A stretch of DNA of 64,000 bases from Modestobacter sp. VKM Ac-2982 (GCF_026967935.1 NZ_JAPVBL010000001.1:496001-560000); one strand, 5' to 3'; counted from the first letter of the stretch, positions 53,230 through 62,417 are shown. The notes: generated by a model not told the origin, from the sequence alone. Numbers and translations: made by a program.

Positions 53230-54000
53230 TCAGCTGCGCGGCGTGTCGTCGGTGGTGAGCTCGACCTCTTCGTGCCGCAGCTGCTCGGTGACCGTCGACT
53301 GCTCGGTCTCCCACGAGGTGGTCAGCCGCACCCGCTCGGCCGGCACCCGCTCCAGGGAGACCCGGGGCTCCTCGGCGTAGAGGGTGACCCACCCGGTGCT
53401 CCGGGAGGGCTGGCGCTCTCCCGAAGAGGGGTCCTGGCCTGCCTCGCGACCGTCGTGGGCCAGCGGGAGGTGCTCGATCCGGGCGCGCTGCCGGGTGATC
53501 GTCACCGGCACCAGCACCTCCTCGCTGACCTCCTCGATGCGGAGCACGGCCCGCGTCCAGGGCTCGACCACGGTGGTGACGTCCAGCTGCTCCTCGGCGC
53601 GGGTCATCGCGCCGTCGCCGTCACCGGTCCGGGTCGGCACCGCGGCGGGGGGTGTGGCCCGGGTCCGGGCCGTGGTCGGCTCGCGGTAGTGCTCGAGCAG
53701 TGCCGACTCCTCGTCCGGGCTCAGGTGGTCCGCTCGGGTGGCCCGGGGAGCGGAGTCGACGGCGGCCGAGTCGACGGCCAGCTGCAGCCGGCCGTCGGTG
53801 AACTCGGACCCGGCGACCGGGGCGATGGTCGGCACCTCGTCGGTGTCCGGCGCCGCGTGCGTCCCCGGGGTGAGGCCCACCCACGTGGGCTGCTGGGTGG
53901 CGTCGTCGAGGTAGACCGCGGTGATCGTGCCCAGCGGCTTCCCGTCGCGGTCGTGGGCGATCGCCCCGATGACAGAGGGCGGAGTCGGGTCACTGGCCAT
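53230..54000 (-). CDS. PRC-barrel and DUF2382 domain stress protein
   Basis: 256 aa. The N-terminal ~85 residues are PRC-barrel-like (IGAIAHDRDGKPLGTITAVY, then WVGLTPGTHAAP). The C-terminal ~110 residues are DUF2382-like: RAEEQLDVTTVVEPWTRAVL, RQRARIEHLPL and the closing QLRHEEVELTT. Paired PRC/DUF2382 proteins are common in desiccation- and oxidation-tolerant actinobacteria and cyanobacteria; exact function unknown. ATG 54000; HelD gene starts divergently 102 nt away. Confidence 0.88.
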   Translation of the reverse strand: MASDPTPPSVIGAIAHDRDGKPLGTITAVYLDDATQQPTWVGLTPGTHAAPDTDEVPTIAPVAGSEFTDGRLQLAVDSAAVDSAPRATRADHLSPDEESALLEHYREPTTARTRATPPAAVPTRTGDGDGAMTRAEEQLDVTTVVEPWTRAVLRIEEVSEEVLVPVTITRQRARIEHLPLAHDGREAGQDPSSGERQPSRSTGWVTLYAEEPRVSLERVPAERVRLTTSWETEQSTVTEQLRHEEVELTTDDTPRS

Positions 54001-54102
54001 GCCAGGTGGGTGATCCGGAAGGCGCTGGTCTACACATCGCCCGGCGGGTCGTACGAGAAGTCGGTTGAGCCGGGCACGGACCGCGCGTAGCGTCCTCCGA
54101 CC

Positions 54103-56172
54103 GTGTCCGTGCCGTCCGCCCCGGCCCATCCCCCCGCCGCCGACCCGACCGATCTCGTCCTCACCGCCGAGCGCGACCACCTGCTCCGCGCGGCGGAGTG
54201 CCTGACCTTCATGCGCGCCGCCGCCGTCTCGGTCACCGACGCCGGCGTCGACGCCTGGGCCTCCGAACGGCTCGGTGCCGCCCGGGCCGAACGACTCCTC
54301 GCCCTCGCCGCCGACCCGGGCGTCCCGGCCTTCTTCGGCCGGACCGACGGCGCCGGCGACACCGGCCCGGAGAGCTTCCACATCGGCCGCCGCCACGTGC
54401 GCGACGCGGCCGGCGACCCGGTGGTCATCGACTGGCGTGCGCCGATGAGCCGGCCGTTCTACCAGGCCAGCGCTGCTGATCCGCAGGGTCTGCTGCGCCG
54501 CCGGCGGTTCGGGTTCGCCGGCGGGGAGCTGACCAGCTACGAGGACGAGCGGCTCGCCGACGGCGAGGACGCCGGTCAGGCCTCCCAGCTGCTGCGTCAG
54601 GAGATCGAGCGCCCGCGCAGCGGCCCGATGCGCGACATCGTGGCCACGATCCAGCCCGACCAGGACGACATCGTGCGTGCGCCGCTGGCCGAGTCGATCT
54701 GCGTGCAGGGTGCCCCGGGCACCGGCAAGACGGCGGTCGGGCTGCACCGGGCGGCCTACCTGCTCTACACACACGGCGACCAGCTGGCGCGCACGGGCGT
54801 GCTGGTGGTCGGGCCGAACCGGGCCTTCCTGCGGTACATCGAGCAGGTGCTGCCGGCGCTCGGCGAGGTGGAGGTCGACCAGGCGACGGTCGCGAGCCTC
54901 ACCGCCCGGGTGACGGTCCGCGCGCAGGACGAGCCGGCGGTCGCCGTCCTCAAGGGCGACCCGCGGATGGCCGACGTGCTGCGCCGGGCGCTGTGGGGCG
55001 GCATCCGCAAGCCGGTGGACTCGGTGCAGGTGTCGCTGGCCGGCCGGAAGTACCGGATCGGGGAGGACCGGCTCAAGCGCTTCGTGGACGACCTGCGCCG
55101 GGCCGGCACCAGCGGCGTCGACGAGCAGCAGCTGGTGCACTACGCCGCCGGCCGGGAGCGGCTGGCGATGTCCCTGGCCGAGTACGCCCGGCGGCTGAAG
55201 GAGGCCGGCGGTGGGAGCCCGTCCGACGCGGAGACGCGCCGGACCGCCCGCAGCGCCGAGGTGCGGGCCTTCTGCGACGCCGTCTGGCCGGCAGTGGACG
55301 CCGCCGGGCTGGTGCACGACCTGTTCACCGACCCCGAGCGGCTGGCCCGGGCGGCCCGGGGCGTGCTGACCGAGGAGGAGCAGGCACTGCTGCACTGGCC
55401 ACGCGCACCGCGGTCGGTGCGCGCCGCGCGGTGGACGCCCGCGGACGCGGTGCTGGTCGACGAGGTGGCCGGGATGCTGGACCGGACCCCGGGCTACGGG
55501 CACGTGGTGGTGGACGAGGCGCAGGACCTCTCCCCGATGGAGTGCCGTGCCGTCGCCCGCCGGCTGGGCGCAGGCTCGCTGACCGTGCTCGGCGACCTGG
55601 CCCAGGCCACCAGCCCCTGGTCGGTGGCGGACTGGTCGCAGACGCTGGCGGCGCTCGGCCGGCCAGCCACGACCGTGCGGCCGCTGACCCGGGGCTACCG
55701 GGTGCCGGGGGAGGTGCTCGACTTCGCCAACCGGCTGCTGCCCGCGATCGCCCCCGGGCTGGCCGCGGCCACCGCGGCCCGCCGGGAGCCGGGTGCGCTG
55801 CAGCTGCGGCCGGTCGGCACGCTGGCCGGACCGCTGGCCGAGGTGGTCGGTGGACTGGCGGCCACCGCCGGCTCGACCGGGGTCGTCTGCGCCGACGCCT
55901 CGGTCGCCGAGGTGGTCGCGATGCTCGCCGCGGCGGGGCTGGACGTGGCGCCGCTGGCCGACGACGGCGCCGCGCCCGCCCGGGTGTCCGTCGTCCCGGC
56001 CGGGTTGGTGAAGGGGCTGGAGTTCGACCACGTCGTGGTGGTGGAGCCGGCTGCGATCGTAGCCGCGGAGCCGCGCGGGCTGCACCGGCTCTACGTCGTC
56101 CTCACCCGGGCGGTGAGCAGCCTGGTCGTGCTGCACCACGCCGACCTCCCCGACCTCCTGGTCGAGGCGTAG
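54103..56172 (+). CDS. helD: HelD-like superfamily I helicase, RNA polymerase recycling factor
   Basis: 689 aa of the HelD/UvrD-like family. N-terminal coiled region, then the P-loop GAPGTGKT at residues 203-210, Walker B VVVDEAQDLSP with Asp471, and later motifs GDLAQATSPW, RPLTRGYRVP, VKGLEFDHVVVVEP and YVVLTRAVSSLVVL (motif VI). HelD inserts into RNA polymerase to strip it from DNA and confers rifampicin tolerance in actinobacteria. Whether it also moves on DNA is not known. GTG start; ended by a 21-bp hairpin. Confidence 0.9.
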   Translation: MSVPSAPAHPPAADPTDLVLTAERDHLLRAAECLTFMRAAAVSVTDAGVDAWASERLGAARAERLLALAADPGVPAFFGRTDGAGDTGPESFHIGRRHVRDAAGDPVVIDWRAPMSRPFYQASAADPQGLLRRRRFGFAGGELTSYEDERLADGEDAGQASQLLRQEIERPRSGPMRDIVATIQPDQDDIVRAPLAESICVQGAPGTGKTAVGLHRAAYLLYTHGDQLARTGVLVVGPNRAFLRYIEQVLPALGEVEVDQATVASLTARVTVRAQDEPAVAVLKGDPRMADVLRRALWGGIRKPVDSVQVSLAGRKYRIGEDRLKRFVDDLRRAGTSGVDEQQLVHYAAGRERLAMSLAEYARRLKEAGGGSPSDAETRRTARSAEVRAFCDAVWPAVDAAGLVHDLFTDPERLARAARGVLTEEEQALLHWPRAPRSVRAARWTPADAVLVDEVAGMLDRTPGYGHVVVDEAQDLSPMECRAVARRLGAGSLTVLGDLAQATSPWSVADWSQTLAALGRPATTVRPLTRGYRVPGEVLDFANRLLPAIAPGLAAATAARREPGALQLRPVGTLAGPLAEVVGGLAATAGSTGVVCADASVAEVVAMLAAAGLDVAPLADDGAAPARVSVVPAGLVKGLEFDHVVVVEPAAIVAAEPRGLHRLYVVLTRAVSSLVVLHHADLPDLLVEA

Positions 56173-56220
56173 GAAGCTGTGCACCCGGTCTGGACGCCGA
56201 GACCGGGTGCACAGCTTCCT
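56171..56220. terminator. Perfect 21-bp inverted repeat after helD
   Basis: Arms 56171-56191 and 56200-56220 are exact reverse complements (begins AGGAAGCTGTGCACCC) with an 8-nt loop; the left arm overlaps the last bases of the helD stop codon. Isolates helD from the PPK2 gene on the same strand. Confidence 0.9.
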
Positions 56221-56282
56221 GTGTCTGTGGCCGGGGTTTGTGCCTGCGCGGGGGCGGTGGTCGGCGTCCCTAGGCTTCCGGC

Positions 56283-57137
56283 GTGTCCGACTCCCTGCGC
56301 CGCGCCCTGCGCGCCCCCGCCGCCCCGATCGAGCTGCGTGAGATCGACCCGCGGTCGACCCCGCTGGCCCCCGGCGACAAGGAGCGCACCCGGGAGGGGA
56401 CGCGGCTGGACGCCGGCCACCTCGCCGAACTGCAGCAGCGGCTGTACGCGGAGGGCAGCGGCGGCAGCCGGCGGCGGGTGCTCCTCGTGCTGCAGGGGAT
56501 GGACACCAGCGGCAAGGGCGGGGTGGTCAAGCACGTCGTCGGTGCGATGGAGCCGCACGGCGTCACGGTGGCCAGCTTCGGCAAGCCGACGCCGGAGGAG
56601 CTGCGGCACTCCTTCCTCTGGCGGGTGCGCCGGGCGCTGCCCGGGCCGGGGAAGGTCGGCGTCTTCGACCGCTCGCACTACGAGGACGTGCTGATCGGCC
56701 GGGTGCGGGAGCTGGCGACCCCCGAGGTGATCGAGCGCCGCCACCGGGAGATCGTGCGGTTCGAGCGGCAGCTCGTCGCCGACGACGTCACCGTGGTCAA
56801 GGTGTTCCTGCACCTGTCGCCGTGGGAGCAGAAGCAGCGCCTGCTGGCCCGGCTCGACGACTCCAGCAAGCGCTGGAAGTTCGATCCCGCGGACGTCGAC
56901 GAGCGGGCGCTGTGGCCGCAGTACCAGCAGGCGTACGCCACCGCCCTGGAGCGCACCGACACCGACACCGCACCCTGGTACGTCGTCCCGGCCGACCGGA
57001 AGTGGTACCGGAACTGGGCGGTCGGCCGGCTGCTGCTGGAGACGCTGACCGAGCTGCAGCCCCGGCTGCCGGAGCCGCCCTGGGACGTCGACGAGCAGCG
57101 CGACCGGCTGATCGAGGAGCACCCGATCAGCTGGTGA
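56283..57137 (+). CDS. PPK2-family polyphosphate kinase
   Basis: 284 aa, single-domain PPK2. Walker A GMDTSGKGG at residues 72-80, HVVGAMEPHGVTVASFGKPT, and Walker B/lid VFDRSHYEDVLIGRVREL near 130, with WKFDPADVDERALWPQYQQA downstream. Transfers phosphate between polyphosphate and nucleotides; class (I, II or III) is not decided here. GTG start. Its last 11 nt overlap the convergent yihY-like gene. Confidence 0.93.
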   Translation: MSDSLRRALRAPAAPIELREIDPRSTPLAPGDKERTREGTRLDAGHLAELQQRLYAEGSGGSRRRVLLVLQGMDTSGKGGVVKHVVGAMEPHGVTVASFGKPTPEELRHSFLWRVRRALPGPGKVGVFDRSHYEDVLIGRVRELATPEVIERRHREIVRFERQLVADDVTVVKVFLHLSPWEQKQRLLARLDDSSKRWKFDPADVDERALWPQYQQAYATALERTDTDTAPWYVVPADRKWYRNWAVGRLLLETLTELQPRLPEPPWDVDEQRDRLIEEHPISW

Positions 57138-57960
57138 ACGGCGTCCCGCGGGCGAGGCGCTCGTCCAGGGCCTGGGTGAACAGCCAGCCGCCGATCAGCA
57201 CGAACTGCAGCAGGAACAGCCAGAAGCCGATGGCGATCACGCCGCCGACCACGGTGAGCCCGCCGAACGGGGCGCCGAGGTCCAGCGGCAGGGCGAGGAA
57301 GAGGACGAACCCCTGCAGGAAGCCGGACAGGCAGGCGGCGGTGAACAGCGCCCCAGCGACCACGGCGCGCCAGCCCAGCCGGCTGACCGCGACCACCCGG
57401 AAGATCCACGCCAGCGGCAGGGTGAGGGCGAACAGCACGGAGTAGTAGCCGGCGGCGAACCCGCCGACCGCCGCGGCGAACCCCGGGGTCTCGGCCAGGC
57501 GCGCCAGCACCCCCGCGACCAGGAGGAGCGGGTACAGCAGCAGCGGTGCCAGCACCAGCAGCGGCAGGGCCAGCGCCCGGCCCCGCCAGGCGGTGAACCG
57601 GTCGTGCGACGGGCTGAAGCGCAGCAGGGCCCGGCGCAGCCCCTCGCCGTAGAGCGAGATGGGCAGCAGGGTCAGCAGGGCGCCGACCACGTCGAGGCCC
57701 GTGCCGGCCTCCGCCAGCCGGTCCACCGCGCGCGGGGCTCCCAGCGCACCGGGCAGCACCTCGGTCAGCCGGCCGGTGAGGTCCCGCACGGTGTCGGCAC
57801 CGGCCAGCCAGCTGGTCAGGCCGAGGGACAGCACGAGCGCCGGGACGACGGCGATCCCGGCGTAGAAGGTGAGCCCGGCGGCGATGAGCGCGGTGTCCCG
57901 CTGGCGCATCCGGGCCCGCATCGCCTGGAGCAGGCCGCGCGCCTCCCTCGCCACCTGCAT
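57127..57960 (-). CDS. YihY/BrkB-family membrane protein
   Basis: 277 aa with about six hydrophobic helices (ALIAAGLTFYAGIAVVPALV onward, LPISLYGEGLRRALLRFSPS, VIAIGFWLFLLQFVLIGGWL). The FYxxxAxxPxL pattern at the start and the YGEGLRRA loop are typical of the YihY family, once misnamed ribonuclease BN. Transport function unknown. Convergent overlap of 11 nt with the PPK2 gene. Confidence 0.9.
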   Translation of the reverse strand: MQVAREARGLLQAMRARMRQRDTALIAAGLTFYAGIAVVPALVLSLGLTSWLAGADTVRDLTGRLTEVLPGALGAPRAVDRLAEAGTGLDVVGALLTLLPISLYGEGLRRALLRFSPSHDRFTAWRGRALALPLLVLAPLLLYPLLLVAGVLARLAETPGFAAAVGGFAAGYYSVLFALTLPLAWIFRVVAVSRLGWRAVVAGALFTAACLSGFLQGFVLFLALPLDLGAPFGGLTVVGGVIAIGFWLFLLQFVLIGGWLFTQALDERLARGTPFTS

Positions 57961-58017
57961 CAGGTCATGTGATCAGGTCTGGGTCGGGCGCGCTCGGCGG
58001 CGCGCCCGGCGCATCGG

Positions 58018-58173
58018 TCAGGGAACCGAGTTGGACGAGCCCACCAGGATCATGAAGGTGAAGGCCACCACCAGGATCAGCAGGAAGGTGCCGACGATCA
58101 GCAGGCGTGCGCGGTTCTTGGGCAACCGGCCCTGCCCGGTGCGGTCGGGTCGGTCGTCGGGTCGCTCGCTCAT
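58018..58173 (-). CDS. Small single-span membrane protein
   Basis: 51 aa: a charged N-terminus (MSERPDDRPDRTGQGRLPKN) then one transmembrane helix (RLLIVGTFLLILVVAFTFMI) and a short Ser tail. ATG has GGGAGGA 3 nt upstream, a very good site. No family known; tail-anchored layout. Lies between yihY-like and crtI-like genes on the same strand. Confidence 0.7.
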   Translation of the reverse strand: MSERPDDRPDRTGQGRLPKNRARLLIVGTFLLILVVAFTFMILVGSSNSVP

Positions 58174-58235
58174 CGGTCCTCCCGGACGTCGTGTCAGGCC
58201 GCGGGACGCGGTGGCCGGCTCCGCCAGCCCCGGGG

Positions 58236-58263
58236 CGTCGCCTGCGCGGACGAGCAGGCGACG
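58236..58263. terminator. Hairpin after the CrtI-like gene
   Basis: CGTCGCCTGC (58236-58245) pairs exactly with GCAGGCGACG (58254-58263), 8-nt loop. It lies about 60 nt beyond the minus-strand stop at 58323 and upstream of the 51-aa gene. Confidence 0.8.
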
Positions 58264-58322
58264 GTGCCCGGTGCCTGCCCACTTCCACCGACCCTCACGC
58301 CTGCCGCGGGCGCCCACTCCGG

Positions 58323-59891
58323 TCAGCGACCGCCGAGCAGGTGCTGCGCCGCCGCGAAGCCGCCCAGGCCGCTGACCGCACCGCCGCGCACCGTGCCGCC
58401 CGAGGACGCGGCGACCACCCGCGGGTGCGCCGTCGCCACGCCCCAGGTGCCGACGGCGGCCGGGTCGGGGGCGACCGGCCACGAGAGGTCGCCGTGGAAG
58501 ATGTGCCCGCCCGGCATCGCCAGCGACGCCTCGACGTCCAGCGGCGAGGACGCCTGCAGGCACGGTCGCCCCTCGCCGTCGGTGGCGAGGCAGTCGGTCA
58601 GTGGCTCGGTCAGGTGTCCGTCCAGCTGGGCGACCACCCGGCGCACCGCCTCGGCCCGGGTGCCGGCGGGGTCGGCCGCGTAGAGCTCGGCCGGCGTGTG
58701 CAGTCCGAAGAGCGTCAGGGTGTGCAGTCCGGTGCCGCCGACGATCGAGGGGTCGGTGAGCGAGTGGCAGTAGACCTCGAACGGGATCACCTCGGGCAGC
58801 CGCCCGGCCGCGGCCTGCGCGTACGCGGCGTCGATCTGACCGGCGGCCTCGTCGACGTGCACGGTCCCGCTGAAGACCCGGCGGGGGTCGGCGCCCGACC
58901 GCAGGCCGGGCAGCCGGCTCAGCACCATGTTGACCTTCAGCTGCGACCCCGACGGCCGCGGTGCCGGGGCGGTGCCCAGCAGCTCGTCGAGCACGGCAGG
59001 GGCCGCGCCGCTGACCAGGTGCCCGGCGTCGGCGGCGTGCGCCGTCCCGTCGGCGTCGGTCCAGTGCACGGTGACCCCGTCGCCCCGGGTCTCGACCGCG
59101 GTGACCTCGGTGCGGGTGTGCAGTGCGGCGCCCCCGGCCCGCGCCGCGTCGGCGAGCGCACCGCTGACCGCTCCCATGCCACCGACCGGCACCCGCCAGC
59201 GACCCGTGCCGTTGCCGATCAGGTGGTAGAGGAAGCACCGGCCGGCCACGCCGTCCGCGGCGTGCACGTCGGCGAACGTGCCGATCAGCCCGTCGGTGAG
59301 CGCGATGCCCCGGACGTCGTCGTCGGTGAGGTGGTCGGCCACGACGTCGGCCAGCGGCCGCTCCCGCAGGTCGTGCCACATCCCCGGGTCACGCAGGCGT
59401 GCGGTGAGCTCGGCCTCGCTGGGCAGCGGACCGGTCAGGGTGGGGGCCAGGTCCTCGGCGAGGGTGGTCAGCCGGCCGTAGAACCGCTGCCAGCCGGCGA
59501 ACTCGGCGTCCGAGCCGGTGAGGGCCCGGAAGGCGGCCGCCGTCTCCGGCCCCTCGTCCCGCTCGACCAGCAGCCCGGTGGCCGCGCCGCCGCGGCGCAC
59601 GGGGGTGTACGAGGCGACGGCGCGGTCGACCAGGGTGATCGGCAGCGCCAGGTCGGCGACGATCCGGTCGGGCAGCAGGCTGACCAGGTAGGAGTACGCC
59701 GAGAGCCGGACGTCGACGCCCGGGAAGACCTGCTCGCTGACCGCGGCGCCGCCGAGCACGGCCCGCCGCTCCAGCACCAGCACCGACCAGCCCGCGCGGG
59801 CCAGGTAGGCGGCGGCGACCAGCCCGTTGTGGCCGCCGCCCACCACGATCGCGTCGTACCGGGCGGCGGTGGTCGTGCCAGAGGTGCTCAC
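58323..59891 (-). CDS. CrtI-like NAD(P)/FAD-dependent oxidoreductase
   Basis: 522 aa of the phytoene-desaturase/FAD-amine-oxidase-like family. Dinucleotide site DAIVVGGGHNGLVAAAYLAR near residue 13, then VLERRAVLGGAAVSEQVFPG near 39, and a C-terminal flavin region VRGGAVSGLGGFAAAQHLLG. The H in GGGHNG and the Y/F pattern match the group of predicted carotenoid-like desaturases that occur without a carotenoid cluster. Substrate unknown. Its GTG overlaps the GNAT stop (GTGA). Confidence 0.85.
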   Translation of the reverse strand: MSTSGTTTAARYDAIVVGGGHNGLVAAAYLARAGWSVLVLERRAVLGGAAVSEQVFPGVDVRLSAYSYLVSLLPDRIVADLALPITLVDRAVASYTPVRRGGAATGLLVERDEGPETAAAFRALTGSDAEFAGWQRFYGRLTTLAEDLAPTLTGPLPSEAELTARLRDPGMWHDLRERPLADVVADHLTDDDVRGIALTDGLIGTFADVHAADGVAGRCFLYHLIGNGTGRWRVPVGGMGAVSGALADAARAGGAALHTRTEVTAVETRGDGVTVHWTDADGTAHAADAGHLVSGAAPAVLDELLGTAPAPRPSGSQLKVNMVLSRLPGLRSGADPRRVFSGTVHVDEAAGQIDAAYAQAAAGRLPEVIPFEVYCHSLTDPSIVGGTGLHTLTLFGLHTPAELYAADPAGTRAEAVRRVVAQLDGHLTEPLTDCLATDGEGRPCLQASSPLDVEASLAMPGGHIFHGDLSWPVAPDPAAVGTWGVATAHPRVVAASSGGTVRGGAVSGLGGFAAAQHLLGGR

Positions 59892-60346
59892 GCCAGCTCC
59901 CGGGCGAAGAAGACGGCGTACGGGTCGTCGGCGTCGACGTAGTGCCCGAACGCCTCGACCGGCCGGTAGCCCGCCGACGTGTACAGCGCGACCGCCTCCG
60001 GCTGCCGGACCCCGGTCTCCAGGCGCACCGTCGTCCACCCGCGGCGGAGCGCCTCGGCCTCCAGGCCGGCGAGCAGCAGCCGGGAGATGCCGCGACCGCG
60101 CGCCGGCGGGACGACGTACATGCGCTTGACCTCGGCCTCGGTGTCCCCGAGCGACCGCAGCGCGCCGCAGCCGACCGGCGTGCCGTCGTCGTCCCGGGCG
60201 AGCAGCACGACGGCCACGTCGGCGGCCGACGGCGGCACCCCCGGCTCGCCCGCACCGTCGTAGCGGGCCCGTAGCTCGAGCTGCTGGGCGGCGGTCAGCG
60301 CGGCGACGTCCGGGTCGTCCCAGGAGGCGGTGGAGAGGGTCGGCAC
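59888..60346 (-). CDS. GNAT-family N-acetyltransferase
   Basis: 152 aa. The acetyl-CoA loop VVPPARGRGISRLLLAGLEA near residues 80-100 contains the R/Q-x-x-G-x-G/A motif, and the C-terminal YTSAGYRPVEAFGHYVD is family-typical. Acetylates an unknown amine. GTG 60346 has AGGA 7 nt upstream. Between a hypothetical gene (4 nt upstream) and the CrtI-like gene (overlap), so all three form an operon. Confidence 0.88.
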   Translation of the reverse strand: MPTLSTASWDDPDVAALTAAQQLELRARYDGAGEPGVPPSAADVAVVLLARDDDGTPVGCGALRSLGDTEAEVKRMYVVPPARGRGISRLLLAGLEAEALRRGWTTVRLETGVRQPEAVALYTSAGYRPVEAFGHYVDADDPYAVFFARELA

Positions 60347-60350
60347 CGGG

Positions 60351-60896
60351 TCATCCTGGCGGGCCGTCGTCCACCCGCTGCAGCAGCCCCCAGACGAACT
60401 GCGCGCGCAACCCCCGGGGCAGGTGCACCTCGAAGCGGCTCGGGACGCCGGGGTCGACACCGGCCGCGTCGGGCAGACCGAGGACGTCGTCCAGCACGTG
60501 CTCCCAGACGCGCAGTGCGTCTGGGGTGGCGGCCGGGACCGGCGAGTCGGGGGCGCGCACCAGCTGCTCGTGCAGCACCGAGCCGTCGGGGCCGCACAGC
60601 ACCTCCCACCGCAGGAACGGCCACAGCGGCAGCGGCCAGCGCCGGACGGTGAGGTCCACGTCACCGAACCGCCTGCCTTCCACCTGGTCGGCGGGGCCCA
60701 GTACGGCCGCCCGCAGCGCAACCCCGCGAGGCGCTCGCTCTGCGTGATGGAGAGCTCGCCAGCGACGGTGCGCGAGACGCGCCTCGGCCCGGTCGGCACC
60801 CAGTCGGGGCAACGCCTCGGCGACCAGGTCGGGTCGCGTGTCGGCCATCCGGCGGAGCAGTACGAGACAGAACTCCCGGCGGCCCAACCCCTGCAC
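60351..60896 (-). CDS. Hypothetical protein of the crtI-GNAT operon
   Basis: 181 aa from the first start, or 165 aa from ATG 60848 ([20 protein letters not shown]); neither has a good ribosome site. No family recognised. The second half has conserved-looking hydrophobic/aromatic strands ([20 protein letters not shown] and [20 protein letters not shown]). First gene of the three-gene operon. Composition is normal for the region, so it is probably real. Confidence 0.6.
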   Translation of the reverse strand: MQGLGRREFCLVLLRRMADTRPDLVAEALPRLGADRAEARLAHRRWRALHHAERAPRGVALRAAVLGPADQVEGRRFGDVDLTVRRWPLPLWPFLRWEVLCGPDGSVLHEQLVRAPDSPVPAATPDALRVWEHVLDDVLGLPDAAGVDPGVPSRFEVHLPRGLRAQFVWGLLQRVDDGPPG

Positions 60897-61054
60897 CCGG
60901 CGAGCCTGTCACCCTCGGTGAGCGTGTTGAATCACCCGGCCGGAGTTTCTGCACAAATGTGCCCCGGCCGTTTGTCACGAGCTCATAACGCACGTACGGT
61001 CACCAGCGGTCCTGACGGGCAGCGCAGTCGCCCACCCGGGTGACGACCGACAGG
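60897..61054. other. Promoter-containing gap before the riboswitch
   Basis: Upstream of the c-di-AMP riboswitch and divergent from the 181-aa gene. No precise promoter can be assigned with confidence; AT-richer bases near 60921-60990 (GTTGAATCACCC, CATAACGCACG) are the likely location. Confidence 0.35.
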
Positions 61055-61211
61055 ACCGCCGCCGAACCACACGGCTCGCCGCAACACTCGCGGGCTCGTG
61101 GACCGGGGACCCACCGCAGCACTGGGGTGAAGCTCCGCACGGCCCGTTCGCGGGCCCGAGGAGCCGGGCGACTTCCCGCCCGAACCCGTCAGCTAACTCG
61201 GTAGGCGGCAG
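61055..61211 (+). ncRNA. ydaO/yuaA-type cyclic di-AMP riboswitch
   Basis: 5' leader of the NlpC/P60 gene. The outer stem pairs GCCGCC (61058-61063) with GGCGGC (61204-61209). Conserved ydaO-like stretches are present: CCGCCGAACC near the start, GGGGTGAAGCTCCGCACGG around 61124, and CCGCCCGAACCC then GTCAGCTAACTCGGTAGGCG near the 3' end. An internal hairpin GGCCCG-TTCG-CGGGCC is at 61141-61156. In actinobacteria this class sits before resuscitation-factor and NlpC/P60 genes and turns expression off at high c-di-AMP. Confidence 0.88.
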
Positions 61212-61238
61212 GTGGAAGAAAGGACACACCCGCCGAAC

Positions 61239-62417
61239 ATGGCGAGTTCGCACACCTCCGTCCGTCATGGCCGCAACGGCCGACGGGCCCTGCTCACCCT
61301 GTTCATCGCGGGTGGCGTAGCCCTTGCCCCAGTGCCCGCACTGGCGGCTCCTGAAACCCCCACCACCTCGCAGGAGGCGGCCGAGCTCATCGCCGCCCGC
61401 GGTCACGACCTCGAGGTCGTGACCGAGAAGATGCACGAGGCGACCGACGTGCTGACCAGCATGAAGGCCGCCTCGGACGCCGCAGCCGCCGAGCTCGTCG
61501 CCGCTGAGGCATCCGTCGTCGAGGCCCGCGACCACGTGCGTCAGGTCGCCCGCAGCGCCTACACCGGTGAGCAGCTCTCCTCGCTGCAGGCCATGCTGAC
61601 CAGCTCCTCCGCCGACGAGATGCTCGACCGGATGGGCACGCTGGACAGCATCGCCGGGCACAACAACGAGGTCCTCGGCGTCGCACAGCAGGCGAGCGTC
61701 GCTGCCGACGAGGCGAAGGCCGCGGCCGCGAAGGCCGCCGCCGACGCGGAGGCCCAGGTCGCCGAGGTCGCCGCCCAGCAGGCCGACCTCAACGAGCAGA
61801 TCGCCGAGTACCAGGCCGAGTACGACCGGCTCTCCGCCGAGGAGCGGGAGCGCGCCCGGATCCTGGCCGAGCAGCACGCGGCCGCGGAAGCGGCTGCGGC
61901 CGCAGCCGAGCGCGAGGCGCAGGCGGCCGCCGCCGCCGAGCGCAGCAGCCAGGCCGCCTCGCGCGACGAGCGGACCGCTGCCCCGGCTCCCGCCCCCGCT
62001 CGCTCGTCCGCGCCCAGCGCGGTGGCCGCCCCGGCGCCGTCCGCCCCGGTCGTGGCCAGCAGCGGCGCTGCCGCCACCGCGGTGAACACCGCCATGGCCC
62101 AGCGCGGCAAGCCCTACGTGTGGGGCGCGACCGGTCCGAACTCCTACGACTGCTCGGGTCTGGTGAAGTACTCCTACGCCTCGGCCGGGGTCAACCTCCC
62201 CCGCAGCAGCAGCCAGCAGGCACAGGCGGGGCGTGCGGTCTCTCGTGGCGAGCTGCAGCCGGGCGACCTGATCGCCTTCTACTCGCCCGTGAGCCACATC
62301 GGCATCTACATCGGTGGCGGCCAGATGGTCCACGCGCCGACGTCGGGTGACGTGGTCAAGGTCGCCAGCATCGACGCCATGGGGCCCATCACCGCCATGC
62401 GTCGGGTCGCCGGCTGA
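61239..62417 (+). CDS. Secreted NlpC/P60 peptidoglycan endopeptidase
   Basis: 392 aa. Signal peptide with hydrophobic core ALLTLFIAGGVALAPVPALA; residues ~45-240 are a long Ala/Glu-rich coiled coil (the PcsB-like regulatory stalk); an Ala/Pro linker precedes the C40 domain. Catalytic Cys305 in YDCSGLVKYSYASAGVNLPR, His353 in VSHIGIYIGGGQMVHAP. Cleaves stem peptides during growth or division. ATG 61239 is preferred; GTG 61212 touches the riboswitch stem. Its leader is a c-di-AMP riboswitch. Confidence 0.93.
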   Translation: MASSHTSVRHGRNGRRALLTLFIAGGVALAPVPALAAPETPTTSQEAAELIAARGHDLEVVTEKMHEATDVLTSMKAASDAAAAELVAAEASVVEARDHVRQVARSAYTGEQLSSLQAMLTSSSADEMLDRMGTLDSIAGHNNEVLGVAQQASVAADEAKAAAAKAAADAEAQVAEVAAQQADLNEQIAEYQAEYDRLSAEERERARILAEQHAAAEAAAAAAEREAQAAAAAERSSQAASRDERTAAPAPAPARSSAPSAVAAPAPSAPVVASSGAAATAVNTAMAQRGKPYVWGATGPNSYDCSGLVKYSYASAGVNLPRSSSQQAQAGRAVSRGELQPGDLIAFYSPVSHIGIYIGGGQMVHAPTSGDVVKVASIDAMGPITAMRRVAG

